The notes: generated by a model from the sequence alone, not told the origin. DNA of 64,000 bases from Euonymus europaeus (GCA_963580455.1 OY756961.1:22487001-22551000); one strand, 5' to 3'; counted from the stretch's first letter, positions 38,454 to 51,379 are shown. Numbers and translations are program-made.

Positions 38454-41400
38454 GTTGAGAATGACATAGGCACAAATGTCGATGGGAGATCAGACACGTA
38501 CAACTATCGATCTGATTCACAAAATTTTGAAGTAAAAGATTTTGCCTCAAAAACTATGTCAACTAGTGGGAAGCCAGTTTCAGATGTGACAGTTTTTAAG
38601 TATTGCCTTGGCGGCTTGAATGAGAGGGCCTTGCTGTTGAAGGAGATGGCCGCCTCTGCTTCTGATAAAGAACTTCTAGAATTTGCGCATCAGGTTTCTT
38701 TGTACTCAGGGTGTTCCCATCACAGGTAATTTTTTGAACATAATTATTTCATTAATTATATTTTCACTGGGTTAGGATTTTAGTGATCTCTTCTAGCAGC
38801 ATAAGTCTTCATTATTGTTTAGGAAGGAGACTATATTTTTCTTGGCAAATGGCATATTTACTTTTGACACTTAATTCACAGGAAAGATGAAGTGTTGGAC
38901 TTTTTTTGTTATGGAAGTCTCAAGTCATAATGTTACAAATGGTTGTCTTTCTCTTACAGATTTTTTAGTAATTCCTTGATTGTAAGAACTGAGGAAAGCT
39001 TTTTACGCTCATAATTAAGGTCCGACTGGTTTCTTTTTTATCGCAGCTCTTATGCTAAATTTACCAAGAAAAACATTGTAACCATGTTTCCCTCTTTGCC
39101 TCACTGCTGTGCCTAAGTTATCTGACTTTTAGCAGAGACGGTAACTGGTTGGTGTCTACATTAAGGCACCATTTCTTTCAATGAAAATTACATTTAGAAA
39201 AAAAAATTGTGGCTTGTTAGAAGAAAAACATAATCATCAATAGAAATTTTGAAGTTAAAAAAGTACGAAAAAAATAGCCTAGTATATTTTAAGGAGAGCA
39301 AGGTAGTTGTAGCTAAACATTGGAAAACAAAATATTTTTCCAAGAGCTGTTTTCTTGATAAGATATTTTCCTTGGACAAGCGCTCTTCCATGAAACAATT
39401 AAAGCGTGAGGAACTGATAGTTTGTGAATTGTGTCACCACTGCTATCCCTTGTCTATCCGTTTCTTGTTTTATATGATTTCTGCAATGCAAATCTAAAGA
39501 TTTCATTTTCATTGCGTAATGTTTATTTTCTTGTTCAGGCATCAAATAAGAATGGCTAGGAATTTGATATCGGAAGGAACAAAAGTTTGGAGTTCAATTG
39601 CACAAAACAATCACCTTGTTCATTGGGAAAGTGTGATATACGAGATTGAAGAGCAATTCATCAACATTGCTCGCAGCAGCACTGGATCTCTGAGCAGACG
39701 GGTTTTCCATTCACTCTTTCACATAGTTTTCTTTGTTTGACTTAATTTAAAGTGCTTAACTTGGGGCTACTCTGGCTGGTAGTACAAACATTTTTGAGTT
39801 AAACAGGACGATGTGTTGTTACAATAGTAGTTTATTTTTTGTACATTATGACCATGCTGTAATTATCAGCGGGGTTACTCTCTGATTGTATGAATTTTAG
39901 GCAGTTTTGACAATGTTCAATTTGATGTCTTTGGCGCATGTACCTCCATTAGAATACAAGCTGAAAATGACTACATTAGAACCATTAAGGAGAATGTTAT
40001 TGTGATATCTAGAGAAACTGAGAAACTAAGTTCTTATTAGAGAGGGATTTTCTAAGGGCATCAATTTTAAGTATAGGTTTGATTTTATTGAGTTAAATTT
40101 TATCCTTTTGGTGCATATTTTACCCCTTAGAATACAAGTTGAACATGAGAATCTTTGAGGTGAATGTTGTAATATCAACAATTCACTTTATAAGGGGATC
40201 AAGTTTTTGCATGTTTGTATGATTGTGTTTTAATCTGATGTCTTTGCCCTTTGGGGCGTTTCTCTGCTTTAAAAAAAGCAATCTGAGTCAAACAGGTTCA
40301 CCACATTGTAATTGTTTCAAACATATCGCAACTGCGTCTTTATGGTGTCATAGATGCTTGGGTGCTTATGTACATGCAATAAAATGCGTTGAGTACGGGA
40401 AATGTGTTTTTTTGTGTTTCTGCACATGCATAAGTTGGACTCTTTGTTGGGGGGACTGATTGTGTCTATCGCAACTGCATCTTTATGGTGTCATAGATGC
40501 TTGGGTGCTTATGTACATGCAATAAAATGCGTTGAGTACGGGAAATATGTTTTTTTGTGTGTCTGCACATGCATAAGTTGGACTCTTTGTTGGGGGGGAC
40601 TGATTGTGTCTATCATTGTGCCTTCACATGACAACACTAAAAAGTTATTGCTTCAGGACTTTGAGCTATTAAGAAGACTCGCTGGATGCCAAGAGTATAT
40701 GGCCCAAGAAAATTTTGAGAAGATGTGGTGTTGGTTGTACCCTGTTGCTTTGACACTGTCAAAGGAATCGATAAATGCTTTGTGGAATTCTCGGTCACCT
40801 AAGTGGATAGAAGGATTTGTTACTGAGGAAGAAGCAGAGTTTTCACTTCAAGGTCCTAGTGGCCCTCAAGAACCAGGGACATTTGTGCTACGGTTTCCCA
40901 CTTCAAGGAGCTGGCCCCATCCCGATGCTGGCACTTTAATTGTGACTTACGTTGGTCGTGATTGCATTATTCACCACAGGCTGCTCACACTTGATTCTTT
41001 ATACAGGTGTGTACTTCATAAGTATTAAAATACTTGCAATACAGAGGACTGAAAAAAAATGCACCCGTAACGCAAGCTAATGGCATTCTAATTTGAGCTC
41101 ATTAGGCACAATAATGTTCGTGCTTTTTCTATGCGTCTTTTTTTATGGAATCGAAGTATTGGTACGATGACTTTGATTTTCACCTGTATTTAAACAGTTA
41201 AACTATTACCTTTAGCTTTGTAAACCTACATCTTGACTTTTAATAGAGGGTTATCATTTTACTTTCGTAGTTCTGGTGAAGAAGAGGTGAATGCAAAATC
41301 CCTGCAAGACATGCTATTGGCGGAGCCCGAGCTTTCACGTTTGGCAAGGCAAGATATTATTTTGGCCATTTTTTGCTTTTAATCCTTTACTTCTATCCTA

Positions 41401-41524
41401 ATTCCTAAGGCATTATAGAATCCCCTCTCTCGTAGTTTTAAGGCATTAATTTGAATATTGAAGAAAAAGGCTTGATTTGTACTCATCAATGTCTTTGCTC
41501 TGCAGGGTCATCAGAAGTCACTAA
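38454..41524 (+). CDS. Plant STAT-like SH2 domain protein (SHA/SHB type), C-terminal part
   Basis: Exons 38454-38725, 39539-39701, 40657-41006, 41271-41348 and 41506-41524 (TAA) give 293 residues from an acceptor site, so the N-terminus is missing. DFELLRRLAGCQEYMAQENF and MWCWLYPVALTLS form the linker. The SH2 domain begins SPKWIEGFVTEEEAEFSLQG and contains GTFVLRFPTSRSWPHPDAGT; the Arg of FVLR is the phosphotyrosine-binding residue. VTYVGRDCIIHHRLL follows. Arabidopsis relatives are the only widely conserved plant SH2 proteins with a STAT-like linker-SH2 layout. The penultimate intron starts with GC instead of GT (GGCAAG|GCAAGA). Either the 5' exons lie farther away than expected or the copy is truncated. 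Confidence 0.85.
40325..40612 (+). repeat. Tandem duplication with 143-bp period in an SH2-gene intron
   Basis: Two almost identical units start with ATCGCAACTGC at 40325 and 40468. The second ends about 45 bp before the exon acceptor at 40655. Only a handful of substitutions separate them, so the event is recent. Confidence 0.9.
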
Positions 41525-41572
41525 TCTTGCCTGAGAGAAGACATTGTATTGCATCTGCTTTTGAATTACTGT

Positions 41573-41740
41573 TTTTTACTACAATTATCAGTTTGTGTAC
41601 GTATAGATAGATTCGTCCTCTACTGTGTTACTGTCTCCATTTTAAAGGCTTTAGGGGTTTTACTACAATTATCAGTTTGCGTACATATAGACAGATTCTT
41701 CCACTACTTTGTCTCCTATTTAAAGGTTTTAGGGGTTAGG
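41573..41740 (+). repeat. Tandem duplication, about 86 bp, in the SH2-gene 3'UTR
   Basis: Two units begin TTTTACTACAATTATCAG (about 41573 and 41658) and end TTTAGGGGTT, with about 85 percent identity by eye. Confidence 0.8.
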
Positions 41741-41744
41741 ATAG

Positions 41745-41965
41745 TTGTTATCTGTTGTCCCCGTGGAGTAGCTGGGTGACTGGACGAATCTTGGTATGTG
41801 AGGGTTAGGCGCATGTCCCTGGGTTCGATTCCATGCTTGAGGTTATATTTACGACTAAAAACATGTATTAGAAAGTATTACTGTCACCAAAGTTTATCAT
41901 ATGGGACTATTGGAGTGAGTCCCAGGGTGGGCCAACTCTTGGTGGGTTCTCCGTAAAAGAAAAAA
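41745..41965 (+). mobile_element. SINE-like unit with pol III B box
   Basis: GGGTTCGATTCC (about 41820-41831) is a perfect B box. An A-box-like TAGCTGGGTGACTGG (about 41769-41783) lies about 40 bp upstream. The unit ends in an A-rich tail (AAAAGAAAAAAAGAAG). No target duplication recognised. Confidence 0.5.
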
Positions 41966-43839
41966 AGAAGAAGTTAAGAGTAAAACTTATATTTGTAATG
42001 ATGTGACTAAATTAATTTTATTTAAGTCGTGTATGTTTTAATTGAAGGCAAAATCCTTGAATTAGACAAGAAGATGAATGAGATAATTCTACGGATGACT
42101 TTACAAAAATATAAAAAAATTATACTAAAAAAACTCTAATTATGCTTGATAAGCTAGAATATTTAGGCTTCAACAAGAAGGTATCCAATGTGAAATCATC
42201 GTCTCATAAAATTTTAGATAAATATTTTATTTCATCTTGAACATTTAATGTAATATCGCATTTTTTTTACAATATACAAATAATATTTATTATTATGTGA
42301 AAGCAAGTTTCTTTAAGACGGGTTCTAAAAAAATCATAATTTATTATAATATGAAGTTTATTTTAATTTACAACTACTCTACATTGGAACAATAATTTTT
42401 TATAACTATAAAAAAGTTATTTCCGTAGAGAGATTTTACTGTATCTATTTTTTATGGAATTAGAAAACACAATGTGTATATGAAAGGCAAGGTTTTTTCT
42501 CCACCCGCTATATTTTATTTTCAAAGGCATCTATCACCCTTAGCATATAGTCTCAATTAGCTTATAGTTTTTGCAATTTGTTGTCGATAATTGTTGACAT
42601 AATATTTTTAGGAAAATGTTATATGGTCCAACCCTAAATAATTCATAATAGTCTATTATATTGTAACATCGCATTTTATTATAAATTTACAATGAAATAT
42701 CATATTTTATTATAAATTTTACCATGAAATATCATATTTCATTATAAATTTTACAATAAAATATGATATTACAATGGAAAAAGATAATATGAACTGCTGA
42801 TATTTTTAAGTTTCATTCGGTAGGAGGAATTAGGTATTGATCAAATATTATAATAATTAATATTTTTTTATTTTAACATAATTGGTAATCGGCCCAGCCG
42901 ATTAGGCCCATTAAGGGGGCCTGCAGTAGAAGTCAAGCCGCAGGGCCTGGACTCTGGAGTTTAAAACAGAGACGGCCAGTCTGTCCATTACATTTTTTTA
43001 TAGTTTCAAAAACAGACTGACGGTCTGCGATTCGCCGGCTCCCTCGTCCGGATGGGGTTTGGTGTCAAGTTGTATTTAGCTCCGTGCCTGATTCTTCACA
43101 GTCTCTCTTCATTGTCTCCATGGAGGACGAGGAGGAGGAGGAGGAGGAGGACTAAGTCTGATTCCTCTCTCGTACTTCTGGCTCAGCTCCGCTTGGTAGC
43201 TAAGGTTCTTTTGGGGCTGATCATCTGATTACTCTATGATGCCTTGTCTGCTAGCTTGTGGTAATTAATTGCTTTCTTGCTTTCAACATCTTTAATTAGC
43301 ATACTGTCTCTTGTTTGAAGTTCAGATTAATGTTCTATCTGGCTATTAGCTTTGATTGCTTCTTGATTTTTACTCAATTAATTAATTTGATTTGGCTTGT
43401 ATACTTGTCCTTCACTGAGGATATGATACCAGTTGTGCTCTGGTATCAAGAATAATCACAAACGCATATGGAACTACAGCTAACACCTAGAAACATACGT
43501 TACTGGAATAGGAATAAAACAAAAATTAACAATAAAAGGTATCGATGAAATCTTAATTCAATTATTTAAACGTATGCATGTTTGTTTTATGAGATATATC
43601 TTATATAGTTATATGCTATATATTCAATATATAATTAGAGCATTATAATAGTGTTTATGAAAAAGGAATATTTGTCCGGCCATTGTTGTAAATGAACTCT
43701 GATTTTGAATTTTAACACATGTTTAAACTGAATAAACTGCCAGCTAACTACCTCAACTTGAAGAACCTAAGAAGGAATGGGAATCCAAAATTCCCATTTC
43801 CCAACGTGTGATTAATATGCCTAGACGTATATACATGGG
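41966..43839. other. Intergenic DNA upstream of the first PAP gene
   Basis: Mostly AT-rich, with short partly palindromic repeats of AAATATCATATTTTATTATA at 42660-42790. A GC-richer patch at 42890-43240 contains ATG and an 11-codon acidic frame (43120-43155) made almost entirely of a GAG repeat. This could be the leader of an unrecognised transcript, but nothing else supports a gene. Confidence 0.4.
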
Positions 43840-43846
43840 TATATAT
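43840..43846 (+). promoter_or_regulatory. TATA box of PAP copy A
   Basis: TATATAT lies 115 bp upstream of the chosen start codon at 43961, at a plausible distance for a leader of about 85 bases. Confidence 0.5.
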
Positions 43847-43960
43847 TCCTGTGCCGTCTAAAATAAGTAGACTGACTATACTCGGACATTCCTGTTGGAT
43901 GTCAATCTGCCGATGATATATATCTTTACTCTTCTCTCATCACTTTCATGCATTTGCAAT

Positions 43961-46900
43961 ATGTTCTTCAAACTCCAACCTTTCAGGGTTTTCTTTTTTT
44001 TTGCCTTTTGGTTTCATTGTTCATCTTCTTTTGAGTTGCATCCTTTGATTGCAAACTCAACTTCTGTGGCCATATCAGAAGATTTTCGGGTAATAAATAT
44101 GAGAGCTGTGAGCAGTTGTCTACTCAAGAAAAATTATCATAAAATCGAAGTTACCTCAAATCCTCACTTGCCTGATGAAACAACCGTTGTAGTAAAAGTT
44201 ACTGCACCACTCAATCATATTTCAAAGGAAGATTGGGTTGGCATGATATCGTCTGCTTCTTCTAAGTAAGGACACTGTATTTTCATACATGGTCATTAAT
44301 TATCAAAGCCACTTGGTTTGCAGATTTAGCTAGTTCCATGTGGTTTTTTTCTCTTCTTTTTAATTTGCTTAATTTTGATTTCTTCTTCCTGTGCATAAAT
44401 GCAGCTACGGCTTTTGTCCTCATTTGAAGCATATGTATGAACAAACGGGCGATAAAACTGAACTCCCTCAAACATGTCACTCTCCTATTAAGGTACTCAA
44501 TCACTTCTTGTTGGAAACAAAGGGTGAACTTGTTAACTCACACACGCACAAACAAGAGAAGGGGAGAGTGAGGGGTTGCAGGAATTTTGGTGGAGTTATT
44601 TCAACTTACTTAACTTCTTTCTTCTTCACTCTTCTTTTTAATTTGGGGCCTAAAAATTGAACCAGACTGGCCAGTGGGACTGATTAGATCTCCAACCGAC
44701 TCCTTTTCCTATCCAATTTGTAAAATGACTGTCCAAATCATTTTTCATATATTTTCTTTACCAAAATACTCAACTATATTATATTTTCAATGTTATAATC
44801 TATAAAATTAAAAGATCCCCACCCCAAATACCCCCTCAACTTTCAAACCCGAGAACTAAACCCTCGAAAGTTCAGGTGTGAAACAAGGCTGCCCTCCCGC
44901 GGCCCGCCCCCCAACAACACCCCCCCACTTGACTTTTTAAAACATAGTTAGCAAGGTTAATTAAAACTTTTTTGTCTTTTCTTTGTTCCTCCCGGCAAAA
45001 TGTCATGAATCTTGAAGCAAAGACAGACCCTGTTGTGCCATTCTTGTGCTTTGAATAATGGTAATTAAACATCTTGCTTGCTTGATCTATCGATTTGATT
45101 GAGCAATCTGCAATCCTTGAAACCCCATTTTTTCTTGATCCATCAATCCATATATATTTCTATTGTAAAAAGATTTATTGAGGCACCAAGGGGCTAAAAC
45201 TTGAGAAGATTTCAAAGAACCTGTATTCCCAAGTACATAAGAAGAAGAAAAATAGCACCAAGATTAAAGACAACTAAACCATCTCTAAAACAAGGATCAT
45301 TAGAGGCTTCTCTGGCATCATAGACTCTATTGTTCCTCTCTAACCAAATCATCCAAAGAAAAGCATTTTACATAACCAATGAGTACGTAGATTGCTTTTG
45401 CAAAAAAAGCTACAGATTTTAGAGAAATTCCTGTCTTATCATTTTAATTTTGACTATTAAGCTAGTTCCATTGAAGACAATGGCAAGAGTTGATGGAGGA
45501 GGATGTTCGCTTCATAGCTTTACAAGTAGGGTGTTAGTTTCCAATATGAAAGCTGAGGTGGTTTTTTGCCTTTAATGCAACGTTCAGTGGGTGAAAATTT
45601 CATTTGGGCTCTGTTGGCGCACCTTTACGGGCATTTGGCTCATAATCCAATGAGTGTTAGCATTAGGCGAGTGTGAGATAAGTGTGGGGTAAGCATGATC
45701 ATGTTTGGTATGAAATGAATAGTGAGTATGAGTGAATGAATTTTAATAGTGAAATTTTCATATTACCATTTTTTCATGTTAATAAAAGACCCAATTTTTT
45801 GAACATAAAAATAGAGGTAGAATAGATTAATCTTTATAATAAGGGGTAGGATAGTCTTTTGGATATCAAAACTCCTTCTCCCTGTGAAGATTAGCCATTT
45901 TCGTCATTTTGGTGAGGTTCGCTAATCTCCTTAGGAGAATGAGTTTGAGATTTTTTCCTCCCAAAATCAACCAAACAGGGGAATGGATGATTTTCACCTT
46001 CATCTTACCCTTTTTCCACCCTCTAAATGCCCACTAAATGTCCGGTTAATGTTCACCCTTATGAGGTATTTATAAAACCACACCATCCTTGGAGTTATCT
46101 ACCCATACCTCTACATTTTATGGCCGCTTCATTTTCCTAGATAACTTAAAAAACAGTCCATTTTTATTTTATTTTATGAGCACTCTCTAGTTAATTAATG
46201 CATACACTCTAGTTAATGCACTCTCTAGTCAAATACATGACTCACAAATAATCACACTTATTTATTAATAGATGCTTATATCCAAATACATTATGTAATG
46301 TACAAATTGCATTGTTCACTCTTCCAAACTCTATTTTTATGACTGTCTTATAATTGGTTGAATCATTGCAGGCACAGTATCTGAACAATGATCGAGATTA
46401 TCTACCTTGCAGTAATCAAGAATGCAAAAAATACATTCACAACATATGTCAGATTACAATTTGCATTGCTACATTAAAATTCGAGGTGGTCAACTTCAGA
46501 ACACCAATTGCATTCGTTTTTTTTGGTGGTGGGTTCAGTGCACCCTGCTTTTTGTCGAAGTCTGAAACTGTCAGATTTGTTCATCCAAGCAAGCCCTTAT
46601 ATGGGCATGTCTCTAGCGTAAGTTCTGATGGAACAAAGGTAAGAAACACTAGGCTAGCTCATAAAGCCTTAATTTGCTAATGATCAAACTTTAGAAGCAC
46701 TGATATTCATATTGATCTTAAGGCTCTTTTGATCTTGATTATGTGTTGAACACGCTTGAGTTTATATGAAGTATGAATGGGTGCAGATGAGAGTAACCTG
46801 GGTCAGTAAAGACTGGATGCCACAAGAAGTGCAATATGAAGGTGGGAAAACAAAAGAAATATTTTTACCTACTACATTCAGAAGACGAGATATGTGCGGT

Positions 46901-49573
46901 GAGTTGATCTATATGTTTTGGCATTACAATGATCTTAATGTAATGGGTTGTGCTTTCTTTTTTTTCCTTTTATATTTCTTGCATTTATTGATGTTACTTA
47001 AAATATATAATTGATATGACGGTATCAATATATATAGGTACGAAAGAAGATAGTCCTGCTAAGGACTTCGGGTGGCATGACCCAGGATGGATTCACTCTG
47101 TTGTGATAAAAGGGCTTAAGCCTTCAGACACTGTCCGGTACAGATATGGAAGGTATGTACTTGTACACTGAATAAGTGATCAGGATTTAGTGCTAACGAA
47201 GGAGTTGAGGATGTACTACTTATATTCACTCGCACACCAAATTAATTTATACAAATAACTCAGCAATCGTGCTGGTTGGAGTGAATTAGTCACGATGAGG
47301 ACACCACCTGCAGCAGGTTCAGATGAACTCAGATTCCTTGCTTTTGGTGATATGGGAAAGGAACGAAGTGATAATTCTTTTGAGCACTATAATCAGGTAA
47401 AATAATGAATCTCTTACTTGGAAATTGATTGACAGAGAACAGCGTTCCTGGTATTTCAATTGAAATTTTCGATGCGCAAACTTGTGATTGGGAGCTTAAT
47501 TAAATATTGAAAGGATCGCTTGAAAAGATATCAAACCTCGATTTTATGTTTAAGGAACTACTAACAATGTTATATTGAGTACTCACAATTTCATAGCTTA
47601 ACAATCATTATTTAATTACTTTATATATGCACTAACTATGTCAGTAATTTGTGGCATGAATAGCCGGGATCCATCTCAGTAGTCAAGGCCATGAAACAGG
47701 AAGTCGACGATGGTAAGGTAGATTCAATCTTCCACATTGGAGGCTTAAGCTATGCCACAGGTTTTTTAGTTGGGTGGGACTACTTCCTTCACCAGATAAC
47801 CCCATTGGCCTCTCAAGTACCTTACATGACAGCAATTGGAGACTATGAAAGGTACAGATTCCGTACATCGACAATCAAACGCAACAAATATTTCATATTC
47901 ACAAAAATATGTAATAAGAATGAAATTTGTTCTTGCAAGAATATAGGGATTATCCAGGCTCAGGGTCTTTTTATGTGAGTCATAAATCGGGTGGAGAGTG
48001 TGGAGTTCCTTATCAAAAATACTTTCGCATGCCAGACACAACATGGAATAAACCGTGGTATTCTACAAAACAAGCGAGTATTCACTTCACAGTTATTTCT
48101 GCTGAACATGATTGGAAAGAAAAATCCACACAGGTTCCCCTCTGTAATCTTTATCAAGAGCTGAGATTGAGTCATGTACCTTATGTAATCGGAAATTCAT
48201 CATTAGTCATCTATATATATATATATATATATGTATGTATTTGTAGGGCAATTCTCCTATAAGGACCTAAAATAAGGTCCTAAAATAAGGACCTAAGCTT
48301 TTGGGTTCCAAAATTTTTTTAAAAAAACTTGAAAAAATTATATTTATGTTTAATCGGTTCTACGAATCTAATGATATATTTTTTGTTTCAAACAAAAATC
48401 AAATGCTACCCGAAAAGTGGATAAAATTTTTTGTGTTCTATATTTTTTGTTTATCCACTTTTCGGGTAGCATTTGATTTTTGTTTGAAACAAAAAATATA
48501 TCATTAGATTCGTAGAACCGATTAAACATAAATATAATTTTTTCAAGTTTTTTTAAAAAATTTGTGGAACCCAAAAGCTTAGGTCCTTATTTTAGGACCT
48601 TATTTTAGGTCCTTATAGGAGAATTTCCATGTATTATTTGTATATGTATATTGTCTCATTTTATTTAAATTTGCTGATAGTACCGATGGATGAAAAGGAA
48701 CATGGCTAAAGTCAATAGAACAAAAACGCCATGGCTAGTATTTATTGGGTAAGTAAGAGTGAATTATCTCAGGTGTATGTGTCTAATATTTTCTGGCCAA
48801 AGATGATAAAATACAAGGAAATTTTAATCATGTGATCATTCACTGCTAATTGTTTTCAAAATTGCAGACACAGACCCATGTACAGTAGTGCAAAGGGCGA
48901 CCCTAAGGTTGACAAAAAATTTGTCTCAGCTGTTGAGCCACTACTGAAGAAATACAAGGTATACCTATATACTATCTATATTGATAATCAAAGTAGATAA
49001 TTGTAAGCTATGTTAATGTGTGAAGTCTATGAATACATGAACTAGGTTGATCTGGCCATTTGGGCTCATGTTCATAATTATGAGAGGACCTGCAATGTTT
49101 ATGGAGGTCAATGCCTTGGCAAGCCTACGAAAGATGAGAATGAAGTGGAAACGTACAATTTCAGCAATTACACTGCTCCAGTTCATGTCGTTGTTGGAAC
49201 CGGTGGCGTCACTTTGGATGAGTTTTCTGACGATGTAAGCACAGATACACTTAGATTTGTTTTTAGGAGGCAAAATTTTAATCTTTTTCTGTGTAATTCG
49301 TGACTGCAGGAGGCTGATAGTTGGAGCTTGGCTAAGATTTCTAAATTTGGATACCTAAAAGTTCATGCAACAAAACAAAAGTTGCAAGCAGAGGTTAGTT
49401 AGTTAGCAGCACAGTACTTTAAGACATGCACAGCAGTTGATCTCATCTTCTACTAGTACTGCCACAAACATTGTTTTTACTTTTTACAAGAATTCTTACC
49501 CAGTTTTTTGTTCATGCAGTTCGTAGTCGCATCAACAAAAGGGGCGGAGGATAAATTCCAGCTCGTAAAATAA
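43961..49573 (+). CDS. Purple acid phosphatase, PAP27-like, copy A; metal site degraded (probable pseudoenzyme)
   Basis: Thirteen exons: 43961-44265, 44405-44492, 46372-46638, 46787-46898, 47038-47152, 47264-47396, 47664-47851, 47947-48133, 48681-48748, 48868-48958, 49046-49234, 49310-49393 and 49520-49573. All are in phase and give 626 residues. The start at MFFKLQPFRVFFFF gives a secretory signal, and FELHPLI follows as in copy B. The family consists of secreted dinuclear-metal phosphoesterases. GDMG (Asp325), IGHRPMYSS and HVHNYERTC are kept. But GDLSY is GGLSY (Gly367), GNHE is GDYE (Asp400, Tyr401), and the Gly before HVH is Ala. Loss of the bridging Asp and of the Asn ligand should abolish normal metal binding. 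There are no stops or splice defects, so a protein is probably still made. Intron 2 (1.88 kb) holds a LINE tail and intron 8 a snapback MITE. Confidence 0.9.
45168..45375 (-). mobile_element. LINE 3'-end fragment in PAP copy A intron 2
   Basis: Minus-strand translation gives AFLWMIWLERNNRVYDA, the conserved end of plant L1-type ORF2 (usually WLERNNRIF), followed by a noncoding tail. Only about 200 bp remain. Confidence 0.6.
48246..48628. mobile_element. Snapback (foldback) MITE, probably Mutator-like, in PAP copy A intron 8
   Basis: Arms 48246-48423 and 48452-48628 are near-perfect inverted copies of about 178 bp around a 28-bp loop. Ends read GGGCAATTCTCCTATAAGG and CCTTATAGGAGAATTTCC. Both strands translate to the same spurious 68-codon frame because of the symmetry. 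The flanks ATGTATTTG and ATGTATTAT may be a 9-bp duplication, which would suit a Mutator-like origin. Confidence 0.85.
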
Positions 49574-50984
49574 CTTGTTTATTTTCATAAAATAAAAAAA
49601 AAATACTAGATGTAGGCTTCTACGTTGCACTGGACTGCAGGCTTTGGTTAATTAAATTTGAATTGTGTTTATTCCAGAGATATATACATACACAATTGCT
49701 ATTGTCATACTTTTAGTAGCTCGTTGATTTTTGTAAGTATTGAGAAAGTAGGGTAAAATTGTAGAGATTTTCTTCTCAGAATTTATCTTAAGACTGCTGA
49801 AAAAGCAATTGCACACAGAATACTCTTTAAATTTTGGGAGAAGTATTGGTTTATGACAGAAAGGATTACCAGAATATGTTCATGGTCCTCCCATAGTAGG
49901 AAAAAATGGGATATGATAAAAGTCTTCGCAGGACTCGTAAGGAGTTATATCGACTTTTGAGATAGTGGACTTCCATACAATCCCAATAAACCTAAGTGAT
50001 GTACCCAACATGGGATCCCCCAAGGTCCTTCAACATGTTAGTAACTATCGTATCAGATGAACGATACACCACATATGTGGTGGTATGAAAAGTGGCATTT
50101 CACCAACATCCTCAGGCAGAACATCTCTTACAGTATTTTTCTTGTTTCAACATCAAAATAACACACAAAAGTGGAATGAATTCAGCGCAAACCGTGGCGA
50201 GTCTTAATTGTTCATTTCATATCTACGCGTTGCATTGATGTCTGTCTCTGCAAAACGATTTTGTTTCAAACGATGTTGTGTATATCAAGCTGTTACACAC
50301 GACATCGTCCTTCTCCTCCTCCTCCTCCCCTAGTGATAATGTATTATAGTTTGGGTGTCAAAAAACTGTCATTCGTGAAAATGATTATTTCTCGGCCTTG
50401 CATGTAGAATGTGACGATTGATTGTTGAGAGGCAGGCGTGCCAGAGGTGTGTGATACATCAATCGTAATGAAAGTCATTGCAATGAAATCCAACTTCAGA
50501 CATGATTGTACGACTATAGAATGGACCTAATTGCAATGTGGATTCAAAAGCCTCCATCGGTATCAATATTTTCGGGTATTAGTAACTGCTATATAAGAAA
50601 CCGAATACGAATGAAGTTGCTTGTAATTTTAATGACTGAAAAGGATAACAAACTTGTAGAAACTTGCAATTGAAATGAAAGAGAAACTGTCACAACAAGA
50701 TTGACAAGGATTTGTCTTGAGTTTTTCTTTTGTCTTTTTATCCCTTGTATTTTATGTTAGCTGCCTAAAACAGTCTGTAACTATATTTCTCTTAGTTAGA
50801 CGTATATCTTGTGTTCATGTCATAATCTTCATCCACTTCCTGATTCACTAAGTATCCTCCTTCGTCTCGGCAAGTGTCAATAAGAACCCTAATAAAAAAT
50901 GATTAAGTAATCTAATTTAAGATTTCCAACAATGAGTGAATTATGTGTGAGCCCGTTGCATTTAAAATTGAGATACCCAATTAC
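49574..50984. other. 3' flank of PAP copy A, first half of the spacer between the PAP genes
   Basis: Probable 3'UTR to about 49750, then AT-rich DNA with a CTC repeat at about 50310-50328. No gene supported. Confidence 0.5.
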
Positions 50985-50987
50985 TTA

Positions 50988-51379
50988 GGGTTCGTTTGTT
51001 TCACAATTGCATTTCATAGTTTTAAGCTGTCAAAAATATTGTGCTTAAAATTATGAAAAATGTTATATAAAAAGTTGTGAAACTCACAGTTTTATGCTGT
51101 ATAAAATGATGTGAGGTGTTTGGTTCATTTTTCTTTTAGATTAATTTTGTAGTTAAAATTAAAAAAAATGTTATAATAAAAAGTAATTGAAAACTTTTAA
51201 AATATGGAGGGACAATTACGTAATGTAGTTATAAAATATAATGAATATCACAGTTTTAAATTCTGAAAAGCTATAGGATGACAACATTTCATTTTACACA
51301 TTTTAAAATTGTAGGGCCTATAACTTTTGATGCGGACCCTGCAACTTTAAATTGTGTAAAATGTGAAATAGACGCACCC
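50988..51379. mobile_element. Tourist-like MITE, family member 1
   Basis: Starts GGGTTCGTTTGTTTCACAAT and ends AAATGTGAAATAGACGCACCC in inverted relation. The flanks are TTA on both sides (50985-50987 and 51380-51382). A related copy lies at 58570-58870, sharing CACAG(C/T)TTTA(T/A)GCTGTATAAAAT and TAATTGAAAACTTTTAA. The copies flank PAP copy B. Confidence 0.8.

Noticed and set aside
48301..48574. Two 68-codon frames with nearly the same translation on opposite strands
   Set aside because: Consequence of the snapback inverted repeat; retained only as evidence for the palindrome.
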